Positions 15,020-23,830 of a DNA stretch of 39,482 nt are shown here, in pieces. The notes beneath the pieces were generated by a model that was not told where the DNA came from, did no database searches, and saw only the letters and a list, made by a program, of their open reading frames with translations. The position numbers were made by a program, and so were the translations under genes. Source of the stretch: Anaerolineae bacterium (lineage in GTDB: Bacteria; Chloroflexota; Anaerolineae; Aggregatilineales; J027); NCBI GenBank assembly GCA_021463865.1, contig JAJTXY010000038.1:1-39482 (forward strand), in the 5' to 3' direction. How positions within the stretch are numbered: position 1 is the stretch's first letter; every line of letters begins with the position of its first letter.

Positions 15020-16552
15020 TTAATTGACTTCAATCTTTGAAATTTCAGTGTCAACCTCAATTTTCGCCGGTTGTCCGCTTGCCGAACGCACAATCTTTTC
15101 TTCCGTCGCCTCGGCTGCGCTGTATTCCGCTACGATTGATCCTTCGTGCATCACGAGCACGTGATCACTCATCCCCAAAATTTCCGGCAACTCCGATGAA
15201 ATCATGATGACACCAACGCCACTTTCGGCCAGCGACCTGAGCAAGAAGTGAATTTCACGCTTTGCCCCCACATCAATGCCCCGCGTGGGTTCATCCACAA
15301 TCAAGATTTTGGGCTGAATAGAGAGCCACTTGGCGACAAGCGCTTTTTGTTGATTGCCACCGCTTAAGCGCTGCACTTCTTGTTCAATGCTCGGTGTACT
15401 GATATTCAATGTGCGAATATATTGCTCGGCTAATTCACGCTCTTTGGGGGCGGAGACAAACCCAATCGCACTCACGTCTTGAATGACAGTGGCTTCCACG
15501 TTCCACTTGAGGCTCATTTCAAGAAATAAGCCCGCTGCTTTACGGTCTTCTGGTAAATAACCAATGCCCAACTTGATGGCTTTTTTGGGGGACTGAATAT
15601 GGACAGGCGACCCGTTTAGGATGACCCTGCCCTCCGCATGGGGTTCTGCCCCAAACACGGCACGGGCCAATTCTGTGCGCCCCGATCCAATCAGGCCCGC
15701 GAAGCCAAGAATTTCACCTTTGTGCAGCTTGAAACTGTTACATTGCGACGCACCATGCAGTCGAAAGTTCTGTACCTCTAAAAGGACATCCCCCACCTGT
15801 TGGCTTTTTGGGGGATACATATGACCGAGGTCGCGTCCGACCATCATACGCACGATTTCGTCGGGTGTTACGTCACTTGTATTTTTTGTACCCACGTATT
15901 TGCCATCGCGCAGCACCGTAATGCGATCTGCCAGTGCAAAAATTTCATTCAGTTTATGGCTGATGTATAAAATGCCGACGCCATTGTCTGCTAGTCGTCG
16001 CAAAAACGCCAATAGAATATCCGCCTCATAATCAGTTAGGGCGGAAGTCGGCTCATCTAAAATCAAGACTTTGCAGTTGGAGGAAATCGCTTTCGTAATT
16101 TCGACGAGTTGTTGATTGGCAATCGAAAGCGCCTCCACCCGCGTCCTTGCCTCCACCGCGACGTTCAGTTGGCTTAACATCTGGGTGGTGTTCCGAAACA
16201 GGGTTGGGTAGCGTACCATGCCAAAAATGTTGGTAGGGAGCCGCCCCGGATAGATATTTTCGGCTACCGTCAACGCGGGCACTAGGCTTAATTCCTGATA
16301 GACGATGTTGATGCCATATTGCAAGGCTTCGTGGGGATTAGCGATGGTGATTGGGCGACCCTCAAAACGGATTTCGCCTGCATCGGGGCTATGCACACCC
16401 GCGAGGATTTTCATGAGAGTGCTTTTACCCGCGCCATTTTCCCCCATAATGGCGTGAATTTCACCCGCTTTCAACTCCACATTGACATGGTCGAGTGCAA
16501 GTGTACCCGGGAACTGCTTCGTGATGTTCACGGCCTCGAGCAGCGCAGTCAT
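15020..16552 (-). CDS. Sugar ABC importer, duplicated ATP-binding subunit (RbsA-like)
   Basis: A 510-residue tandem ABC ATPase of a CUT2 sugar importer. The first domain has GENGAGKST, the signature LSIANQQLVEITKAI, LDEPTSALTDYE and the switch His in ISHKLNEIF. The second has the altered Walker A GLIGSGRTE, a canonical LSGGNQQK and VDEPTRGIDVG. It is the first gene of the minus-strand operon. Its promoter and the LacI-type repeats lie directly upstream (16616-16685). It is clearly related to the ATPase at the start of the window, but belongs to a complete importer with its own binding protein. Confidence 0.94.
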   Translation of the reverse strand: MTALLEAVNITKQFPGTLALDHVNVELKAGEIHAIMGENGAGKSTLMKILAGVHSPDAGEIRFEGRPITIANPHEALQYGINIVYQELSLVPALTVAENIYPGRLPTNIFGMVRYPTLFRNTTQMLSQLNVAVEARTRVEALSIANQQLVEITKAISSNCKVLILDEPTSALTDYEADILLAFLRRLADNGVGILYISHKLNEIFALADRITVLRDGKYVGTKNTSDVTPDEIVRMMVGRDLGHMYPPKSQQVGDVLLEVQNFRLHGASQCNSFKLHKGEILGFAGLIGSGRTELARAVFGAEPHAEGRVILNGSPVHIQSPKKAIKLGIGYLPEDRKAAGLFLEMSLKWNVEATVIQDVSAIGFVSAPKERELAEQYIRTLNISTPSIEQEVQRLSGGNQQKALVAKWLSIQPKILIVDEPTRGIDVGAKREIHFLLRSLAESGVGVIMISSELPEILGMSDHVLVMHEGSIVAEYSAAEATEEKIVRSASGQPAKIEVDTEISKIEVN

Positions 16553-16615
16553 ATAAATTTTCCGTAAGTATTTTTGAGCAAGTCTGCTGTGTAAATTCTG
16601 GCTCTAATGATTTAT

Positions 16616-16657
16616 GCAATCGTATGCACGCAATCGTATGCACGCAATCGTATTCAC
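16616..16657. repeat. Three tandem 14-bp repeats, likely LacI operator array
   Basis: GCAATCGTATGCAC occurs twice exactly (16616-16629, 16630-16643) and a third time with one change (GCAATCGTATTCAC, 16644-16657). Read as TGCAATCGTATGCA the unit is a pseudo-palindrome centred on CG, the hallmark of LacI-family operators. The 14-bp period is about 1.3 helical turns. The array lies just downstream of the operon's promoter. Confidence 0.75.
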
Positions 16658-16685
16658 TTTAACATACGGAATATTTTTTTGTCAA
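16656..16685 (-). promoter_or_regulatory. Promoter of the sugar importer operon
   Basis: On the minus strand TTGACA (16685-16680) is followed after 18 bp by TAAAGT (16661-16656). The transcript would begin inside the 14-bp repeat array, so repressor bound there would block initiation. Confidence 0.55.
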
Positions 16686-16935
16686 GAGAATTGCTTTTTT
16701 TGTTAGACAAAATATCAACCGGGAGGGCCGAACACCCGAAATCCTCCAAGTAGAACTTTCGAAATTTTTCGGTTAATCATACTCGTCTATCTAATTCCGA
16801 TGACGGGTCTTCTTAGGCGGGTGGGTTTGATCACGTGGTGGTTTCAGTTCTTATGCAAAACCCAAAATGTCATTCGATTGGTAAGCGACTTATCAAAAGC
16901 GTTAAACTATAGGGATGAGAGGCAAGAGGGGGATT

Positions 16936-18198
16936 ATGAAAATAAAAAACTGGGCCGGAAATTACGAATATAATGCGCGTAATGTGCTTTACCCCACGAC
17001 GATTGAGCAAATTCAATCCCTTGTAAAGCAACACAAGAAAATCAGGGTCATCGGGACACGGCATTCGTTCAATGGGATTGCAGATTCGCCCGATACCCTT
17101 ATTTCGCTTGAACAGTATCCATCGTCTATCAGCATCCATCACGAGCAAACCAAGGTGTCGTTTGGGGCGAGTGTGACGTATGCTGAATTGTCTCGCACGC
17201 TTCATGCCGAGGGACTGGCGTTGCCCAATCTTGCCTCATTACCCCATATCTCAGTTGTGGGAGCTTGCGCGACTGCAACACATGGTTCAGGGGATGGTAA
17301 TCAGAATTTAGCGGCATCGGTATCCGGCCTAGAATTTGTCACTGCCGATGGGGAACTAGTTAGATTATCACGGGAACAATATCCCGAATTTTTTGAAGGG
17401 GTAATAGTTCATTTGGGCGGATTGGGCGTGATCGTGGGGCTTACCCTAGATGTTCTCCCTGCCTTTGAAATAACTCAAGTCGTCTACGAGCATCTTCTTC
17501 TAGCGCAATTAGAGACATATTTCGATGAAATTATGTCGAGTGCCTATAGTGTTAGCCTATTCACCGATTGGCGCGGAGATCATATCAATCAAGTCTGGTT
17601 AAAGGATCGTTCTGGTGGTCGTGCTTCATTCAGTCACACATCTGACTTCTATGGCGCGACGCCTGCCACCCATCAGAAACACCCCATCGCTGGTTTTTCG
17701 GCTGAGGCCTGTACGGATCAACTTGGAATCCCGGGCGCATGGCATGAACGCCTGCCTCACTTCCGCATGGATGCAGTTCCAAGCGCTGGCAATGAGTTGC
17801 AGTCCGAATATTTTGTCCCGCGTGACCATGCAATTAAGGCGATTCAGGCCGTTGGGACACTGAGGAGTCAGATAGCGCCCCACTTATTGGTGTCCGAAAT
17901 ACGCAGCATTGCTGCTGACACACTGTGGATGAGTCCCTGTTATCAACAAGATGCTGTTGCCATCCACTTTACATGGAAACCAGATTGGCCGGCTGTAAGC
18001 CAATTGTTGCCCCTCCTAGAAGCTCAACTGGCAGCGTTTGATGCCCGACCCCATTGGGGCAAACTGTTTTCCATGACGCCACACCGTATCCAAGCGTTTT
18101 ATCCAAAGCTGCCGCAGTTTCGAGAACTGCTTCAACACTATGATCCACAGGGTAAATTCCGCAATTCTTTTCTAGAAGCCATCCTTTGGGGAGAATAA
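16936..18198 (+). CDS. FAD-linked sugar-alcohol/aldonolactone oxidase (alditol oxidase-like)
   Basis: A 420-residue flavoprotein of the VAO/PCMH family. Residues about 10-175 are the FAD domain. IGTRHSFNG contains the His (about 41) that carries covalent FAD in alditol oxidase and L-gulono/D-arabinono-lactone oxidases. GACATATHGSGDGNQNLA is the pyrophosphate-contact loop. The C-terminal half is the aldonolactone-oxidase-type domain ending in the characteristic YDPQGKFRNSFL. Known relatives oxidise xylitol, sorbitol or sugar lactones with O2 to give peroxide. The start at 16936 is set by GAGGGGG. The ATG at 16915 has no such site. The gene faces away from the LacI-controlled importer, so it may act on the imported polyol or sugar. 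Confidence 0.85.
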   Translation: MKIKNWAGNYEYNARNVLYPTTIEQIQSLVKQHKKIRVIGTRHSFNGIADSPDTLISLEQYPSSISIHHEQTKVSFGASVTYAELSRTLHAEGLALPNLASLPHISVVGACATATHGSGDGNQNLAASVSGLEFVTADGELVRLSREQYPEFFEGVIVHLGGLGVIVGLTLDVLPAFEITQVVYEHLLLAQLETYFDEIMSSAYSVSLFTDWRGDHINQVWLKDRSGGRASFSHTSDFYGATPATHQKHPIAGFSAEACTDQLGIPGAWHERLPHFRMDAVPSAGNELQSEYFVPRDHAIKAIQAVGTLRSQIAPHLLVSEIRSIAADTLWMSPCYQQDAVAIHFTWKPDWPAVSQLLPLLEAQLAAFDARPHWGKLFSMTPHRIQAFYPKLPQFRELLQHYDPQGKFRNSFLEAILWGE

Positions 18199-18399
18199 AA
18201 TGAGCCATTCGAGGCACAACACCTCCCTCCCATAATGCCCGACATAATCGCATAATACATGTGAATAATCCGAGTGGTCGGCATATCAGCACGGATCCAC
18301 CTGTTTTGGTGAACCGTTTTCGCACGGCAGGTGGTTTGAACTGGATACCCCGTAACCCCCAGCATATCATAAACAACACAAATCTGATGACATATATCG

Positions 18400-18429
18400 T
18401 TGTCGTCTGCCATGCCAAAGGGATACAAT
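18400..18429 (+). promoter_or_regulatory. Promoter of the hydrogenase operon
   Basis: TTGTCG (18400-18405), an 18-bp spacer and TACAAT (18424-18429) lie about 50 bp before the first hydrogenase gene. Downstream, CTAATT-TCG-AATTAG (18453-18467) is a perfect palindrome touching the ribosome site AGGAG. It could be an operator or a hairpin that hides the site. Confidence 0.55.
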
Positions 18430-18476
18430 CTAATTGTGAAAAAATTCTCAAACTAATTTCGAATTAGGAGTGTGAA

Positions 18477-19064
18477 TTGGATAAGTTGGGTCTACTGCTG
18501 GGTGCAGCCTTCTGTGCAATCCAAGCGATCCGAACCACGAACTTGCTACTCTCTGTCCTCTGGTTAGCCAGTGTAAGTGCGTTAACATCCATCGTTCTCT
18601 TTACACTAGATGCACCAAACGCAGCCGTCATCGAAATCAGCGTTGGGGCGGGTTTGGTCGCTGTATTACTCGTATTCGCCATTAGTATCGCGGGCGAAGA
18701 AACGCTTCACAATCACGATACCCTCTGGAAGAAGATTCTACGCCATTTCCCTCTCATCACAGTCCTGTTGTTACTCCTCTGGATTCTCCTGCCACTGCCA
18801 GAAACACAGCCCGGTCTAAAGGATACTGCCACATTTAGCACAATCCTGTGGGAAGACCGTGCCCTTGATGTGTTGCTGCAAATCGTCATCATTTTCAGCG
18901 CGGTGTTAAGTCTATTGGGGCTGCTGGCCGATCAAAAATTGCCTGCTGCGGTGCAACATTATGCCGCGTCGCGTCCACTAGATGAAGCAACATCGCTAAC
19001 GGAGCATGTGGCAATAGCGGAGGACGAGGAGCCGATTTTAGAGGTGGAAAGGGAACTGGCATGA
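18477..19064 (+). CDS. Group 4 hydrogenase membrane subunit, MbhD-MbhE fusion-like (DUF4040)
   Basis: A 195-residue integral membrane protein. The first about 85 residues carry three hydrophobic spans and the MbhD/MrpA-tail motif (DAPNAAVIEISVGAGL, about residue 43). The second half has the MbhE-type motif WEDRALDVLLQIVIIFSAVLSLLG. In Mrp antiporters and in Mbh these pieces form part of the ion-translocating module. Here both are in one chain. It starts with TTG, supported by AGGAG 6 nt upstream; the overlapping GTG is out of frame. It is the first gene of the operon and overlaps the next by 4 bp. Its last about 35 residues are acidic and cytoplasmic. Confidence 0.82.
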   Translation: MDKLGLLLGAAFCAIQAIRTTNLLLSVLWLASVSALTSIVLFTLDAPNAAVIEISVGAGLVAVLLVFAISIAGEETLHNHDTLWKKILRHFPLITVLLLLLWILLPLPETQPGLKDTATFSTILWEDRALDVLLQIVIIFSAVLSLLGLLADQKLPAAVQHYAASRPLDEATSLTEHVAIAEDEEPILEVERELA

Positions 19065-19366
19065 ACGATGAAGAACTGACCCTACTAGGGGTGGTAATCT
19101 TGTTCAGTGTGGGTGTATATGGACTGCTGCTGACACATCACCTGATCAAGATTGTGATCGCGCTTCAAATTATCGGCAAGGCCGTGATTATCGCGTTTGC
19201 GGTTGCCGGAACGATGAGCGAACGGGTTCAATTGGCACAAAGCTTGATTGTAACTATCATCGTCGCCGACACGATGGTGGCGGTGATCAGCCTAGCATTG
19301 GTCATTCAAGTGAAACAGCGCCTCGGCACATTAGATGCTAGGGAACTGTCGAATCTGCGGAGGTGA
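19061..19366 (+). CDS. Hydrogenase/antiporter subunit, NuoK/MrpC-like
   Basis: A 101-residue protein with three membrane spans, the size and layout of NuoK, MrpC (MnhC) and MbhG. The segment GVYGLLLTHHLIKIVIALQIIGKAVIIAFAVAG is cut in the middle of the family core; it includes a conserved intramembrane Lys but has no clear counterpart of one of the NuoK glutamates. It should form part of the ion path between the hydrogenase arm and the large antiporter-like subunits. It overlaps the previous gene by 4 bp (ATGA) and is 3 bp from the next. Confidence 0.87.
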   Translation: MNDEELTLLGVVILFSVGVYGLLLTHHLIKIVIALQIIGKAVIIAFAVAGTMSERVQLAQSLIVTIIVADTMVAVISLALVIQVKQRLGTLDARELSNLRR

Positions 19367-19369
19367 GCG

Positions 19370-21118
19370 ATGACAGCATGGTTGGTCGGTCTCACCATTG
19401 GGCTGCCGTGGCTAGGAGCATTGATCGTCTGGCAAGTACCAGACCATTACCCACAACGGCAGCATGGAATCGCGGTGATAGCATCCCTCCTCACCGCAGT
19501 CGTTTCGATTGGACTGCTAACCACTTATTCACCCGAGGTGGCGCTGCGTCTGCACATCGGCGGCGTGTTTGGTGACTTTATTTTGGTACCGGATGGCCTA
19601 GGTGTATTGTTGGCGGCTATTGCGGCCATCATTGGTAGTCTGACCGTAATCTTCTCCGTCGCTTACATGGAGCATGAGTCCTGCCTGAGTCGCTATTATG
19701 CGCTGGTGCTCATTTTTATTGGCACGATGGCGGGTTTGGTGCTGGCGGGTAATTTGCTGCTGATGTTCTTCTTCTGGGAAATCACCGCCCTATGTTCCTA
19801 TGCCCTTATCGCCTTCGACCATGATAATCCGGCAGCGGTGGCGGGCGGCTTAAAGGCACTGGTCATCACCCAGTTAGGCGGTATTGGCTTACTGATTGGG
19901 GCACTGACGGCCTATGGACGCTTCGGCACAGATGAAATCGCGGTGTTGTTGGCACGGGCGGAAACCCTGCCCAAGACCGAATTAAGCCTGATCGCGTTCA
20001 GTTTTTTGATCGCGGCGATGGCAAAGTCGGCCCAAGTGCCTTTTCATAGTTGGCTCCCCGGCGCAATGGAAGCTCCTACCCCCATCAGTGCCCTGATTCA
20101 CGCGGCCACGATGGTGAACGCGGGCGTGTATCTGCTGGCGCGTTTTTATCCGGCCTTTGAAGATGTGACGGGCTGGACAACTGCGGTCATGACGGTGGGG
20201 ATCGTATCGGCACTTCTAGCGGCGCTCATGGCGTTGGTTGCCAATGATCTCAAGCGCGTCCTCGCCTATTCCACCATCAGCCAGTTAGGGTATATGGTTT
20301 TTGCCGTGGGAGCAGGTGGAATCTTTGCCAGTCAACTTCATTTACTCAGTCATGCCGTATTTAAAGCACTCCTATTTCTTGGCGCTGGAGCCGTTATTCA
20401 TAGCGTCGGCACACGTGATATGCGGCAGATGGGAGGGCTGTGGCGAGCTATGCCGCAAGCCACAATCGCCTTTGTCATCGGCGCGATGGCGCTGGTCGGC
20501 ATTCCCGGCACGAACGGCTTTTGGAGCAAAGAACTGATTCTGGAACGCGGAGTAGAAGATGCATCGCCCGTCTTTGTCGTTGGGCTGCTGATTGGCGTGG
20601 GCCTTACCGCCTTATACACGCTCCGACTGGTCTGGCTCGTCTTTGCCGGCACACCCCGATTTTCTGCTCAGGTACATGAAGCGCCCTCTACCATGCGAAT
20701 TTCATTGGGCATCTTGGCGGTTGGTTCACTGGTGACATGGCTGATGGTTTCGCCCCTAAGCAAGATGTTGGCAGAAACCCTGCCCACTCACCATCTCCAC
20801 TCCGAAACGACCCGTGATGTGATCTCGGACGTAATGACCGCCCCGATAACGGTGCTGGCACTTGTTTGTGTGGCGCTTGGCTTCCTACTGTGGGGCTTTC
20901 ACCATCGGCTCGGTTGGCTCACTGCCCGATTGCAGTTTCTTAACCGGATTGCCAGTCAAGATTTTGGCTTTGAGGCCCTCAATCGTATGGTCATGCGGAG
21001 TACCAGCACCCTTGCCGAACACCTGCGCTCGACCCAGACTGGTGAACTCAACTGGAATATCTGGGGAATTGTGGCGGGGTTGGTGGCGATCTTAATTTAT
21101 GTGGTGGTGGAGGTCTGA
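19370..21118 (+). CDS. Antiporter-like proton/sodium channel subunit (NuoL/MrpD-like, large)
   Basis: A 582-residue membrane protein with about fourteen or more spans, of the proton-antiporter superfamily (NuoL/M/N, MrpA/D, MbhH, HyfB). The intramembrane Glu is in LLMFFFWEITALCSYALI (about residue 136). The Lys/His segment is AKSAQVPFHSWLPGAMEAPTP cut near 220-240. The second Lys region follows (NDLKRVLAYSTISQLGYMVF, about 290). The tail extends past the core with a further span close to the end (IVAGLVAILIYVVVEV), as in NuoL-like members. It pumps H+ or Na+ using energy from the hydrogenase. ATG 19370 lies 3 bp after the previous stop. Confidence 0.9.
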   Translation: MTAWLVGLTIGLPWLGALIVWQVPDHYPQRQHGIAVIASLLTAVVSIGLLTTYSPEVALRLHIGGVFGDFILVPDGLGVLLAAIAAIIGSLTVIFSVAYMEHESCLSRYYALVLIFIGTMAGLVLAGNLLLMFFFWEITALCSYALIAFDHDNPAAVAGGLKALVITQLGGIGLLIGALTAYGRFGTDEIAVLLARAETLPKTELSLIAFSFLIAAMAKSAQVPFHSWLPGAMEAPTPISALIHAATMVNAGVYLLARFYPAFEDVTGWTTAVMTVGIVSALLAALMALVANDLKRVLAYSTISQLGYMVFAVGAGGIFASQLHLLSHAVFKALLFLGAGAVIHSVGTRDMRQMGGLWRAMPQATIAFVIGAMALVGIPGTNGFWSKELILERGVEDASPVFVVGLLIGVGLTALYTLRLVWLVFAGTPRFSAQVHEAPSTMRISLGILAVGSLVTWLMVSPLSKMLAETLPTHHLHSETTRDVISDVMTAPITVLALVCVALGFLLWGFHHRLGWLTARLQFLNRIASQDFGFEALNRMVMRSTSTLAEHLRSTQTGELNWNIWGIVAGLVAILIYVVVEV

Positions 21119-21119
21119 T

Positions 21120-22583
21120 ATGGAGACGAACTCGGTAGCGACTTTGATTGCCCTGCCGCTGGCACTTTCTCTGGCAGCGTACATCGTTGCGCGCCTAAAT
21201 CGCAAAATTCATCCGGGGTGGCTGTCACTGCTGATTTTGGCGCTGGCGTGGGGCGTTTTTGGCGTAGCGGCCAATGAATTTGACCGGGAAGGTACACTGA
21301 CCTATCGCGTGGGCATGATGCAGCTACAACTCGACGGCCTTAGCCTGTTGACGTGCGGCGCAATTCTGACACTGGGTACGCTGACGGTCATCTACTCGCT
21401 GGATTATATGGCTGAGGAAAGCGCGGCGGACAAATATTATGCCCTCGTGTTGCTACTGCTTGGCACCATGATGGGGTTGGTTTGCACCCGCGATTTGTTT
21501 AATGTGTGGGTTTGGTTCGAGGCGATGGCGATTTCGACCTTATTTTTGGTGGCGTTTTATCGTGAACAGCTGGCCTCGCTGGAAGCTGGGGTCAAGTATA
21601 TTGTACAAAGTGCGCTTGGGTCGGCGTTTATCCTGTTGGGCATTGCCCTCGTACTGGCCGAAACAGGTACTTTGGATTTACAAGAAATCGCCCAATTGAA
21701 CCAAGATTCGGCGGTGTTGTGGGCGGCGGGGGGACTGTTTATCGCCGGATTTGGGGTCAAGATGGCGCTCGTGCCGTTCCATACGTGGCTGCCGGATGCC
21801 CATGCCCAAGCCCCCAGTGGCATCAGTGCCTTGCTGTCCGGGTTGGTCATCGAAGTGGCACTCATCGCCTTGCTCCGCGCCCTAACCTGTGTCGCATTTT
21901 CGTGGGGAACGCTCCTGATTGTCTTTGGTGCAGTCAACATGCTGGTCGGGAATTTGCTGGCCCTCCGCCAGACCCAGATAAAACGCCTGTTGGCCTATTC
22001 TAGCCTTAGCCAGATGGGGTATATGGTGTTCGGGATTGGCATCGGTATTTATGCACAAACACTCAATGGGTTTGAGGGCGGGTTGTTCCATTTCTTCAAC
22101 CACGCCCTGATGAAAGGCCTCGCATTTTTGGCGGTTGGCGCTTTTATCTACAGCCTCGAAACGCATCAGCCTCTCCAAATCAGTGATTTGCGTGGTGCAT
22201 CGCGGCGCTATCCGTATATAGCATTGGCGCTCAGTTTAGCCTTGTTGGGTCTAGGTGGGCTACCACCGCTGGCCGGGTTTATGTCAAAATGGCAGATTTT
22301 TGCAGCGGGCATCGCGGTCCATGAGCCATTGATTACCTTGCTGGTCATCTTTGCAGCGCTGAACAGTGTTTTGTCGCTGGCCTACTATGCCCCCATTATC
22401 AATGTGCTCTATTCCCGGCAGGCCCAAGTTGAAATGGCGCAGGGTCGTACTGTCCCACCCATGATGGGGCTGTCTTTGTTGGTGTTGTCGGTGGCGATTG
22501 TGGTCATCGGTGTGTATCCGGGGCTACTGCATGGTGCGCTTGAACCAGCCGCCCGCGTCCTGTTAACCGCGTTTGGAGAGTGA
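21120..22583 (+). CDS. Antiporter-like subunit (NuoM/N, MrpD, MbhH-like)
   Basis: A 487-residue second antiporter-type membrane subunit. Key segments are FNVWVWFEAMAISTLFLVAF (intramembrane Glu), GVKMALVPFHTWLPDAHAQA (Lys and the PFHxWLPDAH motif, about 220) and QIKRLLAYSSLSQMGYMVFG (about 285). Like the preceding subunit it belongs to the ion-pumping arm. Two such subunits in one operon suggest at least two translocation paths, more than in the simplest hydrogenases of this group. ATG 21120 directly follows the previous stop; the frame is open further upstream but without support. Confidence 0.9.
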   Translation: METNSVATLIALPLALSLAAYIVARLNRKIHPGWLSLLILALAWGVFGVAANEFDREGTLTYRVGMMQLQLDGLSLLTCGAILTLGTLTVIYSLDYMAEESAADKYYALVLLLLGTMMGLVCTRDLFNVWVWFEAMAISTLFLVAFYREQLASLEAGVKYIVQSALGSAFILLGIALVLAETGTLDLQEIAQLNQDSAVLWAAGGLFIAGFGVKMALVPFHTWLPDAHAQAPSGISALLSGLVIEVALIALLRALTCVAFSWGTLLIVFGAVNMLVGNLLALRQTQIKRLLAYSSLSQMGYMVFGIGIGIYAQTLNGFEGGLFHFFNHALMKGLAFLAVGAFIYSLETHQPLQISDLRGASRRYPYIALALSLALLGLGGLPPLAGFMSKWQIFAAGIAVHEPLITLLVIFAALNSVLSLAYYAPIINVLYSRQAQVEMAQGRTVPPMMGLSLLVLSVAIVVIGVYPGLLHGALEPAARVLLTAFGE

Positions 22584-22584
22584 G

Positions 22585-22911
22585 ATGAACGATTTGTTGT
22601 TGCTACCGCCGATTGCGTTTCTGCTTTATCTTGGTCTGGTATGGGGTCTATCAACGCTTGGGCGCTGGCTGGCTCCTGAAAAAGCGTCCGTCAATAAATC
22701 GAGCAGCTATGCCAGCGGGGAAGCACCCGCCACCCGTCCGGCGGTTCCCGGTTATCGCCCCTTTTTTGTGGTGGCACTGTTTTTTGCTATCGTGCATTTG
22801 GGGGTATTGGTAGCAGGTACAAGCACGCTGACCCCGATGGCGGGCATTTTTCTGACTGGGGTGATGGTGTCGTTATTGGCGCTGATTTTAGAGTCGAGGG
22901 AGGCCGCTTGA
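22585..22911 (+). CDS. NuoA-like small membrane subunit
   Basis: A 108-residue protein with about three membrane spans: one at the N-terminus, then a polar loop holding SSSYASGEAP, then two at the C-terminus. The YxSGE loop is the counterpart of the conserved loop of NuoA (ND3), which senses the quinone/hydrogenase site in complex I. The length and gene position (before the NuoB-like gene) fit. ATG 22585 begins 1 bp after the previous stop, behind GGAG. Confidence 0.78.
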   Translation: MNDLLLLPPIAFLLYLGLVWGLSTLGRWLAPEKASVNKSSSYASGEAPATRPAVPGYRPFFVVALFFAIVHLGVLVAGTSTLTPMAGIFLTGVMVSLLALILESREAA

Positions 22912-22912
22912 G

Positions 22913-23383
22913 ATGACATGGCAGCATATGGTAGATGAGTTTAGAACATGGGCAAGAGTCAATTCGCCTTGGGTGGTGCATTTTAACACGGGGTCGTGCA
23001 ACGGGTGTGATATTGAAATCTTGGCAACCCTGACCCCACGTTATGACGCTGAGCGTTTTGGGGTCAAGCTGGAAGGCAGCCCACGCCACGCCGATGTGTT
23101 GATTTGCACCGGGCCTGTTACGCGGCAAGCACGGGATCGCCTGCTGCGCGTGTATGAACAGATGCCGGAGCCAAAATTTGTGATTGCAGTGGGGTCATGT
23201 GCGATTTCCGGTGGAGTTTTTCAGGGGTGCTACAACGTCATCGGGCATATTGATGAGGTGATCCCGGTAGATGTGTATATTCCCGGTTGTCCCCCCCGCC
23301 CCGAAGCCATCCTCGACGGCGTAGTAAAGCTGTTGAGCCACCTCAAAGACCCCGTGCTTGAAACCATGCAGGAGGCAGGTTGA
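22913..23383 (+). CDS. Group 4 [NiFe]-hydrogenase small subunit (MbhJ/NuoB-like)
   Basis: A 156-residue Fe-S protein. Four Cys can bind the single [4Fe-4S] cluster nearest the active site: Cys29 and Cys32 (GSCNGCDIE), Cys96 (VGSCAISGG) and Cys126 (PGCPPRPE). The SCNGCDIE form is that of Ech, Mbh and Hyc hydrogenases, not of the complex I subunit, whose cluster site has adjacent cysteines. It passes electrons from the ferredoxin subunit to the large subunit. The next gene starts at the A of its stop codon. Confidence 0.92.
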   Translation: MTWQHMVDEFRTWARVNSPWVVHFNTGSCNGCDIEILATLTPRYDAERFGVKLEGSPRHADVLICTGPVTRQARDRLLRVYEQMPEPKFVIAVGSCAISGGVFQGCYNVIGHIDEVIPVDVYIPGCPPRPEAILDGVVKLLSHLKDPVLETMQEAG

Positions 23384-23829
23384 TGGATACACAAGAGGCA
23401 TTAAAAAGCGCCGAAACATTGCTGACCGACTATCCCAGCACGCGCCCTGAAGAGAACCGTCTGGATGTGACGCTTGCGCCGGAAAACCTGAGCGCGGTGG
23501 TCAGTAATCTAGTCGCCGCACGCTGGGGCTATCTGATAGCGATTACAGGGCTGGATCAGGTTGCGCTGGGTCAACTGGAAATTCTATACCATTTTGGCGC
23601 GGGGGCGGCAGTCCTAACGCTGCGAATCCCGCTGCCGCGAATTCCAATTCCAAGCGTGGAAAGCATTTGTCCCATCATCCCCTATGCCAATGTCTATGAG
23701 CGCGAATTGGGCGAAATGTTTGGGGTGGAATTCAGGAACAGCCCTAATACAGATCGGCTGTTTTTGCCAGATGACTGGTGCAGCGATGTTTATCCGCTCC
23801 GTAAGGACGCCGTACTAAACGAGGAGTGA
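23383..23829 (+). CDS. NuoC-like hydrogenase subunit (30-kDa family)
   Basis: A 148-residue soluble subunit related to NuoC and to the N-terminal half of HycE. The family signature appears near the end as VYERELGEMFGVEFRNSPNTD cut at about 105-125, with LPDDW following. It sits against the small and large subunits on the cytoplasmic side and has a structural role. It is a separate protein here, as in Mbh and Ech, not fused to the large subunit as in HycE. ATG 23383 is preferred, with GGAGG upstream; the stop and start share bases with the neighbour. Confidence 0.85.
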   Translation: MDTQEALKSAETLLTDYPSTRPEENRLDVTLAPENLSAVVSNLVAARWGYLIAITGLDQVALGQLEILYHFGAGAAVLTLRIPLPRIPIPSVESICPIIPYANVYERELGEMFGVEFRNSPNTDRLFLPDDWCSDVYPLRKDAVLNEE

Positions 23830-23830
23830 A

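Noticed and set aside
16616-16657. CRISPR array
   Set aside because: The three repeats are 14 bp and directly adjoining, with no spacers and no cas genes.
17969-18451. 160-codon minus-strand frame
   Set aside because: Mostly antisense to the alditol-oxidase-like gene, without ribosome site or domain.
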